Under the pieces are notes generated by a model, which was given only the letters and a program-made list of their open reading frames with translations, did no database searches and was not told the DNA's origin. The translations under genes were made by a program, and so were the position numbers. Shown here in pieces: positions 1 to 8,002 of a stretch of DNA of 51,730 nt. Source of the DNA: an uncultured Prevotella sp. (GTDB lineage Bacteria; Bacteroidota; Bacteroidia; Bacteroidales; Bacteroidaceae). The DNA lies in NCBI RefSeq assembly GCF_946404925.1, contig NZ_CAMJFM010000019.1, forward strand, positions 1 through 51,730, in the 5' to 3' direction. Numbering within the stretch: the stretch's first letter is position 1; every line of letters starts with the position of its first letter.

Positions 1-1421
1 GTATTCTTACCTCGTTCCAGGCTGCACTTACAATGCCTGGTATCGCCGGTATCGTGCTTACTCTGGGTACTGCAGTTGACGCTAACGTGCTTATCTACGA
101 GCGTATCAAGGAGGAGCTGAAGAAGGGTCTGGGTGTAAAAGAGGCTCTGAACAAGGGTTATTCTAACGCTTTCAGCGCTATCTTCGACTCTAACTTCACT
201 TCACTGATTACAGGTATCATCCTGCTCTACTTCGGTACAGGTCCTGTTAAGGGATTCGCTACCACTTGGATCATTGGTATCGTCATCTCATTCTTCACAG
301 CCGTTTACCTCACTCGTGTGGTTTACGATTACATGCTGAGCAAGGATAAGTGGACTAACCTCACCTTCGTTACCGGTTACTCAAAGAACCTGATGCAGAA
401 CGCTAAGTTCAACTTCATGGGTTCATACAAGAAGTCATATACCATCTGGATTGTATTTGCTATCATCTGCTGCATTTCGTTCTATGTTCGTGGTCTTAGC
501 CAGAGCATCGACTTCACTGGTGGTCGCAACTACGTTGTAACTCTCGACAAGGAGACACCTGTAGAGGAGGTTCGTAAGGCTATGGTTGGTGCATTCATCA
601 ACACCGTAGGCGAGAAAGCCAACCAGGAGGCTAACACCTCTGTTATCGCTCTGGGTACTGATGGTAAGACCGTTCGTATCTCTACTAACTGGGATATCGA
701 GAGTAACAATCCTGAGGTCGATGACAAGGCAGAGACTATCCTGTACAACTCACTGAAGAAGGCTGGTCTCGTAAGCCAGGATAATGTTGAGGCATTCAAG
801 AATCCAGATGTTCGCCAGGGTGGTTCTATTATCAGCTCTGCTAAGGTGGGACCTTCTGTAGCTAAGGATATCACTCGTGGTGCTTACATCAGCGTAGGTA
901 TCGCTCTTATCGCCATCTTCCTCTACATCCTGCTGCGTTTCCGCAACATGGCATTCTCAGTAGGTGCTGTTGCAGCTCTGGCTCTGGATGCTCTGCTCGT
1001 AATCGGTGTTTACTCACTGTGCTGGGGTTGGGTTCCAATGTCGCTCGAGATTGACCAGGTATTCATCGGAGCTATCCTGACTGTTGTAGGTTACTCTATC
1101 AACGATAAGGTGGTAGTATTCGACCGTATCCGTGAGAATCTCGGTCTCTATGGCAAGCGCGATCGTCAGAAGCTGTTCAACGAGTCACTCAACCAGACTC
1201 TGGCTCGTACCATCAACACCTCAGTAACCACTCTGATCGTGCTGTTGGCTATCTTCATCCTTGGTGGTGATAGCATCCGCTCGTTCTCTCTGGCCATGAT
1301 TCTGGGTGTTGTATTCGGAACTCTCAGCTCACTGTTCATCGCTGCTCCTACAGCATTCCTGTGGATGGGCCGTACCATCAAGGAAGATGAGACTGCACCT
1401 GAGGCTCCTGCTGAAAAGTAA
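1..1421 (+). CDS. secDF: Protein translocase SecDF fusion (3' part)
   Basis: This is the C-terminal part of the fused SecD-SecF membrane protein that uses the proton gradient to help SecYEG export proteins across the inner membrane. The reading frame is open from the window edge (first full codon at base 3), so the gene starts outside. The visible part begins in the last SecD transmembrane region, with the signature [10 protein letters not shown]. The SecF half follows: IDFTGGRNY opens its periplasmic domain near residue 165, and VVVFDRIRE marks its transmembrane block near residue 365. The fusion in one chain is usual for Bacteroidota. The tail is short, acidic and Ala/Pro-rich. A strong hairpin terminator follows. 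Identity is very likely; only the N-terminal end is unseen. Confidence 0.96.
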   Translation, partial: ILTSFQAALTMPGIAGIVLTLGTAVDANVLIYERIKEELKKGLGVKEALNKGYSNAFSAIFDSNFTSLITGIILLYFGTGPVKGFATTWIIGIVISFFTAVYLTRVVYDYMLSKDKWTNLTFVTGYSKNLMQNAKFNFMGSYKKSYTIWIVFAIICCISFYVRGLSQSIDFTGGRNYVVTLDKETPVEEVRKAMVGAFINTVGEKANQEANTSVIALGTDGKTVRISTNWDIESNNPEVDDKAETILYNSLKKAGLVSQDNVEAFKNPDVRQGGSIISSAKVGPSVAKDITRGAYISVGIALIAIFLYILLRFRNMAFSVGAVAALALDALLVIGVYSLCWGWVPMSLEIDQVFIGAILTVVGYSINDKVVVFDRIRENLGLYGKRDRQKLFNESLNQTLARTINTSVTTLIVLLAIFILGGDSIRSFSLAMILGVVFGTLSSLFIAAPTAFLWMGRTIKEDETAPEAPAEK

Positions 1422-1453
1422 TTTATAAACTATTATTAGTTTAGCATATATCA

Positions 1454-1495
1454 ATGAGAGTTGTAAATCCATAAAAGATTACAACTCTCATTTTT
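1454..1495 (+). terminator. Rho-independent terminator after secDF
   Basis: A perfect 13-bp inverted repeat (1454-1466 with 1479-1491, arm ATGAGAGTTGTAA) with a 12-nt loop is followed by a T run. It lies 32 nt downstream of the secDF stop and separates it from the next gene. Confidence 0.9.
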
Positions 1496-1562
1496 CTTAA
1501 AAAGCTATCACGCGCGCGTGCACGTACATTAAGTATTATTATAAACCGAACAATTAAAAGAC

Positions 1563-2039
1563 ATGAAAAAAGTATTATTTGCAATTGTTATGATGGCCTT
1601 TGCGCTCACAGCTAGTGCTCAGGCTGAGATGGTAACCTATGATGGCGCAAAGTTCAGTGTTCAGCACCCTAAAGATTATGCTGATGTTGTGGACGATTGG
1701 ACTCCAGGTGTAGTAAACGAGTGGAAGAAGGATGCCAACCATAAGCTCAGTGTATGGCCTGATGAGTACGGAGATGCCACGTTAGAGACACTCAAGGATT
1801 GGGGCAACATTATGAAACAGGACTTTGAGGAGAAAGACGAGGGCTGGAAGGTTGATGCACCAGTTATTAACGGCAAGTATCTCAGCATTCGCATGGTTGC
1901 AGGCGATGTTGTTCAGTACTATTATACAATAGTAGAGGATGGCCTTAACTTTACAGGCAAAATGAGCTTCCTGGCAAGCGAAGAGGCCCAGTATAAGCCC
2001 ATATTCGATGCAGTACTTGCATCAATAAAAAAGAAATAA
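1563..2039 (+). CDS. Secreted protein of unknown function (158 aa)
   Basis: I do not recognise a named family with certainty. Residues 1-20 form a clear signal peptide (MKK, a hydrophobic core, then ASAQA), so the mature protein is about 138 residues in the periplasm or on the outside. The body alternates short beta-type segments (MVTYDGAKFSV near the start, VVQYYYTIV and GLNFTGKMSF later), and a helix near the C-terminus ends in KKK. This resembles the small PsbP/DUF1795-like alpha-beta fold in layout, but that is inference. No catalytic motif or cysteine is visible. It is a single-gene unit: the secDF terminator lies upstream and a convergent hairpin lies downstream. I see no TAnnTTTG promoter in front of it. 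Confidence 0.75.
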   Translation: MKKVLFAIVMMAFALTASAQAEMVTYDGAKFSVQHPKDYADVVDDWTPGVVNEWKKDANHKLSVWPDEYGDATLETLKDWGNIMKQDFEEKDEGWKVDAPVINGKYLSIRMVAGDVVQYYYTIVEDGLNFTGKMSFLASEEAQYKPIFDAVLASIKKK

Positions 2040-2050
2040 ACAAAACTAAT

Positions 2051-2089
2051 CAGGGGTTTGCAACTTTGCAAACCCCTGAATCTTTATTA
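2051..2089. terminator. Bidirectional terminator hairpin
   Basis: The palindrome CAGGGGTTTGCAA / TTGCAAACCCCTG (2051-2063 and 2066-2078) lies between two convergent genes. A T-rich stretch follows on the plus strand. With a realistic loop the stem is about 11 bp. It probably serves both genes. Confidence 0.75.
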
Positions 2090-2950
2090 TTAGTCTGTTG
2101 TCTGGATCACCAATGTTTCACCTGCATCGAGAGCGGCCTTGATTTCCTTGCTGCCACTTTGTACTTTACATAGGCTGATGTCATCGCCTTGAACCTCCTC
2201 GATTTTCAGTTTTCCTATCTGCTTTTTGGCCTCTTTGCCAGCTACAATTTTGACGGTGTAAACACCCATGTGCAAACCTTTATAGGCGCCTTCACGCTCG
2301 CCAAGGTCTATGTACACCTCCTTCTGCTTGTCTTTCTTCTCGCGGGCTCCTTCAAGCACATTGGCCTTCAGTGGAAGCCAGCTGTTGCAGTAGCGAGTCA
2401 CATAATATGACAGACGCTCTAAGGCTTTGAGCATAGCACCATCCTGAGTCTCAATCCACGACATATCAATCTCTTTGATATTGAACGTTGGACTAGCCAC
2501 AATCTCATCTGTTTTAGCATCCTTAATATGCATTGTCAAACCAATCAGAGCCTTATAATAAGTTCTGGTGCGAGTCTTTTTCTTATCTTTATCAATATAC
2601 TCTGTCTCAGTCTTCGATGTGGTTGATATGTTTGACACCGTAGCATCTACATAGCATGCACCTGGGCGAGCAGCTTCTTCCTTAGAGAGATGATCGTCGA
2701 TAACAGAAATGCGGTGTGCCTGCGACATGCCCTTAACCACTGCTGCGCGAACAGCATCCTGATACTTCTCCTGATTAGTAGTAACCTCGCCTGTAAGCAA
2801 GACGTCGAGTACCTTGCTAAGCGTTGACTTCTGCTCCTTAACAGTATAGTTAAGCGAGTTCATACCAATGGTGATACGTTCATTGCGGCCTTCCTGGGCC
2901 ATTGCTGAGATGCTGAATACCATGCACAGCGCCAAAAGATACTTTTTCAT
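2090..2950 (-). CDS. Secreted protein, possibly CsgG/LpoB-like (286 aa)
   Basis: It starts with a signal peptide (MKKYLLALCMVFSISAMAQ, cleavage after AMAQ). The N-terminal half has the pattern of CsgG/LpoB-type periplasmic proteins: a strand near ERITIG, a helix (DAVRAAVVKGM), then VIDD and a long strand pair (ACYVDATVSNIS and KALIGLTMHI). The C-terminal region (IDLGEREGAYKGLHMGVYTV and following) resembles the small beta domain often found after CsgG-like domains, in which a run of G residues surrounds a barrel-like turn. A Lys/Arg-rich segment (DKDKKKTRTRTYY) lies between the two. The family assignment is inference; a role in envelope biology follows only from the signal peptide. It converges with the upstream gene and is not in an obvious operon. 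Confidence 0.7.
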   Translation of the reverse strand: MKKYLLALCMVFSISAMAQEGRNERITIGMNSLNYTVKEQKSTLSKVLDVLLTGEVTTNQEKYQDAVRAAVVKGMSQAHRISVIDDHLSKEEAARPGACYVDATVSNISTTSKTETEYIDKDKKKTRTRTYYKALIGLTMHIKDAKTDEIVASPTFNIKEIDMSWIETQDGAMLKALERLSYYVTRYCNSWLPLKANVLEGAREKKDKQKEVYIDLGEREGAYKGLHMGVYTVKIVAGKEAKKQIGKLKIEEVQGDDISLCKVQSGSKEIKAALDAGETLVIQTTD

Positions 2951-2977
2951 TGTGATTTGAATTGATTAATTTTCTTG

Positions 2978-3049
2978 TACCCCGACCGCGAATCGAACGC
3001 GGAACTAAGTCTTAGGAGGACCTTGTTATATCCATTTAACTATCAGGGC
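2978..3049 (-). tRNA. tRNA-Arg (anticodon CCU)
   Basis: The minus strand folds into a complete cloverleaf. The acceptor GCCCTGA pairs with TCGGGGT, and the discriminator is A. The D-arm is GTTAAATGGATATAAC. The anticodon stem AGGTC/GACTT carries the loop CTCCTAA, giving anticodon CCT, which reads AGG. The T-arm is CCGCG-TTCGATT-CGCGG. Length is 72 nt and CCA is not encoded. Confidence 0.95.
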
Positions 3050-3065
3050 AGCGTGAATTTCTGGG

Positions 3066-3099
3066 TGCAAAGATACGAGTTTTACGGCAATCGGCCAAA
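3066..3099 (-). promoter_or_regulatory. Promoter of tRNA-Arg
   Basis: The minus strand reads TTTG (3096-3099), then 20 nt, then TATCTTTGCA (3066-3075). This fits the Bacteroidota -33/-7 pattern TTTG-N19-21-TAnnTTTG. It ends 16 nt before the tRNA. Confidence 0.85.
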
Positions 3100-3180
3100 A
3101 ATTTGTATCAAATTCTTTAATCAGTGTTGCAAACTTACACACCAGAACATACAAAAAGCGGTAGAATGGAGGTTTTTTGC

Positions 3181-3190
3181 TATCTTTGCA
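3181..3190 (+). promoter_or_regulatory. -7 element upstream of the GH43 gene
   Basis: TATCTTTGCA matches the Bacteroidota -7 consensus and lies 36 nt before the chosen start codon. No good TTTG -33 box is visible. Confidence 0.7.
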
Positions 3191-3226
3191 AACAAAATTC
3201 GAATAATTAAACCAAATTACTCTTTT

Positions 3227-5275
3227 ATGAAGAAACTTTTTATCTTACCTCTGATGCTTTTTGCCGCACTCACGGCCAATGCTCAGAACCCCTATCTCCC
3301 ACTCTGGGAGCATCTGCCTGATGGCGAACCACGTGTTTTCGAGGATCCTGACAACCCAGGCAAACTGCGTGCATACATCATCGGATCGCACGACACCAAG
3401 TACACTGATTATTGTGGTAGCGACATACGTATGTGGTCGGCTCCTGTTGAAGACCTGAGCCAGTGGCGCGATGAGGGTCCTATTTTCACCCACTACGTTG
3501 ATGGACAATGGGACACCATGTTCGCCCCTGACCTTGTTGAGGTAAAGGACAAGGCTACAGGCAAGAAGACATACTACCTGTATCCCCACTCTCGCGGATG
3601 GCAGCGTGTGCCAATGGTTTGTAAAGGCGATCGCCCCAACGGACCTTTTACGCCTATCAATCTGACTGAAGATGGACGTAAGTGTCTGCCCGGATCGCTC
3701 ATCGACTTCGATCCATCGGTATTCATCGAGAACATCACCAACAAGAAGGATAAGGACTACAATAAGGGCTTCCGCGCCTATGTATTCTACGGATTCCAGC
3801 ACTCTACTGCATGCGAGCTGGATCAGAACACCATGTACTCTATGCGTCCAGGTACTGAGCTGCACGACTACTTTATCCCTGCATCTGCCAGCTACGGCAA
3901 GGTGCGCGACCCAGAGGGCACACAGTATCCCGCACTCTATAAGGGACAGAATCCTGGCGAGTTCAACTTCTTCGAGGCATCGAGCATTCGTCAGGTAGGC
4001 AACAAGTATGTGATGGTATTCTCTGGCTACAGTGGTCCTGAATACGGACAGAGCAGCACTAACTCAGCTCTGCGCTATGCCTTTGGCGACTCTCCACTTG
4101 GCCCTTGGCGTTCAGGTGGCGTATTGGTTGACTCTCGTGGCGTGGTTGAGGGCGAGAATAGCGCCAAGCTCATTACCACGAATGCTGGTCACAACACTCA
4201 CGGATCGCTACAGGAGATCAATGGTCAGTGGTACGTATTCTATCATCGTCCACCACGTGGTTTTGGCTACGCACGTCAGGCTATGGTAGCCCCTGTAAAG
4301 ATTACTTGGGATAAGAAACCTGTGGCTCAGGGCGGTACCGTTAAGATTACAGGTTATAATCCATATACTGACAAGGCAGGCAACAATGTATGGACAGCTA
4401 AAGCTACCGATGGAACAGAATATACTGGCGCAGAGGTAACCAGCGAAGGATTCCAGATTTATGGCCTCCCCCCCTACGCCTACTACTCTGCAGGTATAGC
4501 CTGCTTTATGACTGGAGGCACCAACAGCAACGAGTGGATGCAGGACAACCACGACATCTGGAACAACTCTATGGATCTGGCTGGTATCACAAACAAAGGT
4601 ATTGTAGGTTTCAAGTACTTCGGCTTTGGCGGACTTGTACAGAATACCAAGGGTATCAAGGCCTTTAAGGGAGCTCAGAAGGGCGATGGCACTACTCTGA
4701 ACCTGAACCTGACTCCTGGTGGACATGGCGCTTTCAAGATTCACGTACGTATTGACAACGCATGGAATGGCGAGGAGATTGCTGTAATCGATGTACCTGC
4801 CAATGCTCCACGAACAGCAAATATATATAAGGTGGCAGTTCCTGCTGTTGAAGGACTCACAGGCAAGCACGCCATCTATCTGGTAGCCGAAGGTGCTGAC
4901 ATCGAGACACCTCAGCGCCCACAGTGGGGCCCACGCCGTGGTCCTCAGCGTCCACAGGGATTATTCGACCTGCACGGAATCGGATTCTCAAAGGCAGGCG
5001 AGAAGTTCGAGGCTCCAGCAGTGCCTCAGGTTACTATCGAGCTCAATGGCACCAAGTTGATTATCCCAGACACACCAATCCGCTTTACCAATCAAAACGG
5101 ATATACTGACCAGACCCGTTATCAGGTTTATGGCAAGACGGGAAAGGATGGCAACACCATCAAGTGCTCTGCCAACGTACCAGGTGTAACATTCAAGATT
5201 GGAAACGTGGTAGACGGACGTTGCACCATCAAAGCAACGTACAACGGACTCACAAAGATATTCCTTATAAACTAA
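3227..5275 (+). CDS. Glycoside hydrolase family 43 protein with C-terminal beta-sandwich domain
   Basis: A secreted GH43-type enzyme (682 aa), the family of arabinofuranosidases, xylosidases and arabinanases. The start at 3227 is chosen because it gives a signal peptide (MKKLFILPLMLFAALTANAQ) and lies behind a -7 element; the open frame further upstream runs through the tRNA. The five-bladed propeller (about residues 25-370) carries the expected acidic triad: D40 in RVFEDP (base), D162 in FDPSVF (pKa modulator) and E250 in FFEASS (acid). APD at 101-102 is also typical. The C-terminal part (about 395-600) looks like a CBM6-type carbohydrate-binding beta-sandwich (GLVQNTKG, then ATYNGL at the very end). 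It is interrupted by a Pro/Arg/Gln-rich stretch near residues 565-580. The substrate cannot be told from sequence; an arabinan- or galactan-derived glycan is a guess. It is a monocistronic gene closed by a hairpin. Confidence 0.88.
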   Translation: MKKLFILPLMLFAALTANAQNPYLPLWEHLPDGEPRVFEDPDNPGKLRAYIIGSHDTKYTDYCGSDIRMWSAPVEDLSQWRDEGPIFTHYVDGQWDTMFAPDLVEVKDKATGKKTYYLYPHSRGWQRVPMVCKGDRPNGPFTPINLTEDGRKCLPGSLIDFDPSVFIENITNKKDKDYNKGFRAYVFYGFQHSTACELDQNTMYSMRPGTELHDYFIPASASYGKVRDPEGTQYPALYKGQNPGEFNFFEASSIRQVGNKYVMVFSGYSGPEYGQSSTNSALRYAFGDSPLGPWRSGGVLVDSRGVVEGENSAKLITTNAGHNTHGSLQEINGQWYVFYHRPPRGFGYARQAMVAPVKITWDKKPVAQGGTVKITGYNPYTDKAGNNVWTAKATDGTEYTGAEVTSEGFQIYGLPPYAYYSAGIACFMTGGTNSNEWMQDNHDIWNNSMDLAGITNKGIVGFKYFGFGGLVQNTKGIKAFKGAQKGDGTTLNLNLTPGGHGAFKIHVRIDNAWNGEEIAVIDVPANAPRTANIYKVAVPAVEGLTGKHAIYLVAEGADIETPQRPQWGPRRGPQRPQGLFDLHGIGFSKAGEKFEAPAVPQVTIELNGTKLIIPDTPIRFTNQNGYTDQTRYQVYGKTGKDGNTIKCSANVPGVTFKIGNVVDGRCTIKATYNGLTKIFLIN

Positions 5276-5297
5276 AAAAGCTATGCTTTTGCACTTT

Positions 5298-5336
5298 AAA
5301 ACCTATGCTTTTATACCCTAAAAGCATAGGTTTTAT
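5298..5336. terminator. Bidirectional terminator between GH43 and the aminotransferase gene
   Basis: Perfect 15-bp arms AAAACCTATGCTTTT (5298-5312) and AAAAGCATAGGTTTT (5320-5334) enclose a 7-nt loop, with A and T tracts on both sides. It therefore works in both directions for the convergent genes. A third copy of CTATGCTTTT lies just upstream at 5281-5290. Confidence 0.9.
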
Positions 5337-5360
5337 AATGCGAAACAACCTGTTTCGTAA

Positions 5361-6521
5361 TTAACCGAGACAGGCTTTAATGCGCAAAAGGGCTTCTTTC
5401 AAGCGCGAACGCTGTGTAGCAATGTTTATTCGTACATAGCCCTCGCCTGATTGAGGACCATACATTGTGCCTGGATTAAGCCAAACCTTTGCTTCATCTA
5501 ACAGGCGGTCGCAGAGAGCTTGCGATGTCACGCCCATCTCGCTGATGTCTACCCAAGGCAGATAAGTTCCTTCAAGTTTACAAACATGCCATTGAGGTAG
5601 GTTCTTGTCGATGAAATCGCACAAAAGCTTATAATTACCCCACAGATAGAGGTTAAGTGCATCTATCCAATCCTCGCTCTCGTTATAGGCGGCTTTAAGA
5701 GCTACTGGACCAAAAGGATTCAGGTCGCACACCTCGTTAATGTTGATGGCGCGATCCAAACGTCTACGCCATTCGGGCTGAGAACATACAATATTGGCTG
5801 TCTGCAATCCTGCTATGTTAAACGACTTTGATGGCGAGTTGAGTATCACGCTATTCTGCCTACAAGCCTCACTAACAGCTGCAAACGGGGTATACTTGTA
5901 TCCAGGCATCACCAGTTCACAATGAATCTCATCGCTTACCACCTTTACTTGGTGCTTAAGGCAGATGTCGTTCATTTTTGCCAATTCATCGCGGGTCCAA
6001 ACACGTCCTGTGGGATTATGAGGGTTGCAGAGCAGGAAGACTGTGGTCTTTTCGTCAGAGCATTTGGACTCGAAATCAGACCAGTCAACCTCAAAGCTAT
6101 CGCCCTTCCTCACCAGAACGGTTTCAAGCACCTCGCAACCGTTGTTGCGGACGGAAGAGAAGAAACAGTTATAATCTGGCGATAAAATCAGGACTTTTTC
6201 TCCTGGCATTGTCAATGCCTTAATAGCTACCGACATAGCAGGTACCACACCTGTGGTGTAGAGAATCTCCTCGCGATGAATAGTCCAGTCGTGGCGACGC
6301 TGGAACCACGAAATGACAGCATCATAGTAACTATCGTCTACATGGGTGTAGCCAAACACTCCGTGTTCAGCACGTTTACGAATGGCCTCCTGAATGGCTG
6401 GAGCCGCCTTAAAGTCCATGTCGGCTACCCACAGAGGAATGATTTCATCGTTCAAAGCCTCGTCCCACTTAACGCAACCCGTATGGCGTCGCTCAACTAG
6501 CTCATCAAAATTGTAGTTCAT
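5361..6521 (-). CDS. MalY/PatB family PLP-dependent C-S lyase / aminotransferase
   Basis: A fold-type I PLP enzyme (386 aa) of the MalY/PatB group, which are mostly cystathionine beta-lyases that release pyruvate, ammonia and homocysteine. WVADMDF (31-37) is the group's N-terminal signature. CNPHNPTGR (165-173) and SDEIH (196-200) bind the cofactor ring, and K232 in SPSKSFNIAG forms the Schiff base. R369 in YVRINIA is expected to hold the substrate carboxylate. Its ATG overlaps the TGA of the upstream DUF3737 gene (ATGA), so the two are translated together. The exact substrate (cystathionine, cysteine or another amino acid) is not readable from sequence. Confidence 0.92.
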   Translation of the reverse strand: MNYNFDELVERRHTGCVKWDEALNDEIIPLWVADMDFKAAPAIQEAIRKRAEHGVFGYTHVDDSYYDAVISWFQRRHDWTIHREEILYTTGVVPAMSVAIKALTMPGEKVLILSPDYNCFFSSVRNNGCEVLETVLVRKGDSFEVDWSDFESKCSDEKTTVFLLCNPHNPTGRVWTRDELAKMNDICLKHQVKVVSDEIHCELVMPGYKYTPFAAVSEACRQNSVILNSPSKSFNIAGLQTANIVCSQPEWRRRLDRAININEVCDLNPFGPVALKAAYNESEDWIDALNLYLWGNYKLLCDFIDKNLPQWHVCKLEGTYLPWVDISEMGVTSQALCDRLLDEAKVWLNPGTMYGPQSGEGYVRINIATQRSRLKEALLRIKACLG

Positions 6522-7363
6522 TTCCTTGTTTCTATCTTGCAGTTATTTGGTTCTCGAACGTTTTCATCGATGGTAATACTACCGATGGAATCGGCAATAA
6601 TGTGGCCAGAGGTTGGGTTCTTGATATTCTCAATATGTCCACGGATATCAGCCTCAACCTCAGCATACTCGAATACACGATCGCATGCTGCATCGAAGGT
6701 ACAATTCTCAAGCACCAGATTCTTGGCATAGCAAAGCAACTGCTCGCCAACCAGATGGCAGTTAACCAATCGCACATTCTTTGAGTGCCAAGCCAAGTAT
6801 TCACCATCGAGCGTAGAATCATAGATGGTTACGTTCTCACACTCCCAGAACGAATCCTTTGTAACAATGTTGGCATTGTGAATCTCTACGTTCTTACAAT
6901 ACTGGAACACGTATTTAGCATCACTCTCCAATCCGTCTACATAGATGTTCTGTGAGAACATAAAAGGATAAGTGCCTTCGTGCAACTTAACATTCTTAAG
7001 TTTCAGCCCATCAACCTTCCAGAAGGTTTCGTCAGCATCGTTAATCACTACATTCTCAAGCTCCACATTCTTCATTTCGCGGAAGAACTTCGGACCATCG
7101 ATGGTGCAATCCTTCATTACCAGATCGTTAGTATACCAGATGGCCGAGCGAGATCCTGGGGCAAAATAGCAACGCTCTATACGCGCACCATCAACATGCC
7201 ACCATGGATATTTGCCATAAAACTTACTGTCATAACACTCCATACGCTGGCATTGCTTAATACCAGATTCGCCATCAACAATCACGATATTCTCTAGTTT
7301 AAGATCGTGTGTTGCAAAAAGAGGACGCTCACCTCCAAATTCTTTGTCTTTTATCAGTTTCAT
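6518..7363 (-). CDS. DUF3737 family protein, right-handed beta-helix
   Basis: A cytoplasmic protein of 281 aa with no signal peptide. The start at 7363 (MKLIKDKEFGGERPLF) is preferred over the longer open frame, because the upstream codons run across the -7 promoter element. The protein is built of repeated short rungs rich in N, V, C and aromatic residues (LENIVIVDGE, LVMKDCTIDG, VELENVVIND, LKLKNVKLHE, VRLVNCHLVG, LVLENCTFDA), the pattern of a pectate-lyase-like parallel beta-helix. This matches DUF3737, whose biochemical role is unknown to me. It is the first gene of a two-gene unit with the MalY/PatB lyase, overlapping it by ATGA. Confidence 0.88.
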   Translation of the reverse strand: MKLIKDKEFGGERPLFATHDLKLENIVIVDGESGIKQCQRMECYDSKFYGKYPWWHVDGARIERCYFAPGSRSAIWYTNDLVMKDCTIDGPKFFREMKNVELENVVINDADETFWKVDGLKLKNVKLHEGTYPFMFSQNIYVDGLESDAKYVFQYCKNVEIHNANIVTKDSFWECENVTIYDSTLDGEYLAWHSKNVRLVNCHLVGEQLLCYAKNLVLENCTFDAACDRVFEYAEVEADIRGHIENIKNPTSGHIIADSIGSITIDENVREPNNCKIETRK

Positions 7364-7383
7364 TGTTTTTGTATATATTCGCG

Positions 7384-7393
7384 TGCAAAGGTA
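7384..7393 (-). promoter_or_regulatory. -7 element of the DUF3737-PatB unit
   Basis: TACCTTTGCA on the minus strand lies 20 nt before the start codon of the DUF3737 gene. No clear -33 box is present. Confidence 0.75.
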
Positions 7394-7477
7394 CAAATAA
7401 AAATCCGTAATCAGCATATACCAATTACGGATTCTGTAACCCATTTAAGGGTTTTTATAATTTAAAGAGAGAGAATT

Positions 7478-7903
7478 CTACTTTACAGCAAGCAGATTGC
7501 CATTAATTGGCTCCATAACAACCGTACGCGATGTGAGATACATATTATCATGAGTCTCGTTCATCTTGTAGGTCTTAACCGATGTGAGATTGGGAGCCTG
7601 CGAGCGGTAGAGTGTAACCTCTGATGGGAGATCGTAAGCCTGCTTATCGGCATTCCACGAGCTAACCTCTACGTTATAGCCATTCTTATAGTACTTATAA
7701 GTAAGGCGGCTACTCTTTTGCCACTCCTTCTTAGCTTCATTCCAACTCAGAGTCTCTTTGTTGGAGAGTCTTCCCTGCTCGTCATACTCATAACGATATT
7801 CTATCTTCTGAGCTATAGTATTCTCAGTGCTCTGTGCAGTTGCCTTGAAATTAGCGTTGAAGTACATCAAAAGTACCATTGCTGCTGTCATGATTGTCTC
7901 CAT
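7478..7903 (-). CDS. Small secreted protein, DUF3836-like (141 aa)
   Basis: The N-terminus (METIMTAAMVLLMYFNANFKATAQ) is a signal peptide ending at TAQ. The mature part contains YEYDEQGRLSNKETLSWNEA, LTYKYYKNGYNVEVSSWNA and a C-terminal strand. These are tandem YD-type beta-hairpin repeats of about 35 residues, as in short Bacteroidales proteins classed as DUF3836. The function is unknown. It is monocistronic, with its own TACCTTTGCA promoter. Upstream of that promoter is the 11-bp-periodic box shared with the GH97 and CPBP genes, so it may be a target of the two-component system encoded 4.5 kb away. Confidence 0.7.
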   Translation of the reverse strand: METIMTAAMVLLMYFNANFKATAQSTENTIAQKIEYRYEYDEQGRLSNKETLSWNEAKKEWQKSSRLTYKYYKNGYNVEVSSWNADKQAYDLPSEVTLYRSQAPNLTSVKTYKMNETHDNMYLTSRTVVMEPINGNLLAVK

Positions 7904-7942
7904 ACCTCTATAGTTTTAATTGTTATTTTATCTGTTTGACGT

Positions 7943-7952
7943 TGCAAAGGTA
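7943..7952 (-). promoter_or_regulatory. -7 element of the DUF3836-like gene
   Basis: TACCTTTGCA on the minus strand, 39 nt before the start codon. No -33 TTTG is visible, as expected if an activator bound at 7975-8002 takes over that role (inference). Confidence 0.75.
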
Positions 7953-7974
7953 CGAAAAGTTGCACGAGCATTGA

Positions 7975-8002
7975 GTTATCTTAATGTTATCTTTAGGTTA
8001 AA
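7975..8002 (-). promoter_or_regulatory. Candidate response-regulator box, three 11-bp direct repeats
   Basis: On the plus strand GTTATC (7975), GTTATC (7986) and GTTAAA (7997) are spaced exactly 11 bp apart. They lie 23, 34 and 45 nt from the edge of the -7 element of the DUF3836-like gene. The outer copy overlaps the stop codon of the GH3 gene. Direct repeats with a period of 10-11 bp are typical of OmpR-family operators. The same box occurs at 15461-15477 and, weaker, at 12394-12410. Confidence 0.6.

Noticed and set aside
3245..3865. Long open frame on the minus strand opposite the GH43 gene
   Set aside because: It lies fully inside a well-supported gene, has no domain-like pattern and results from G/C-rich third positions of the GH43 codons.
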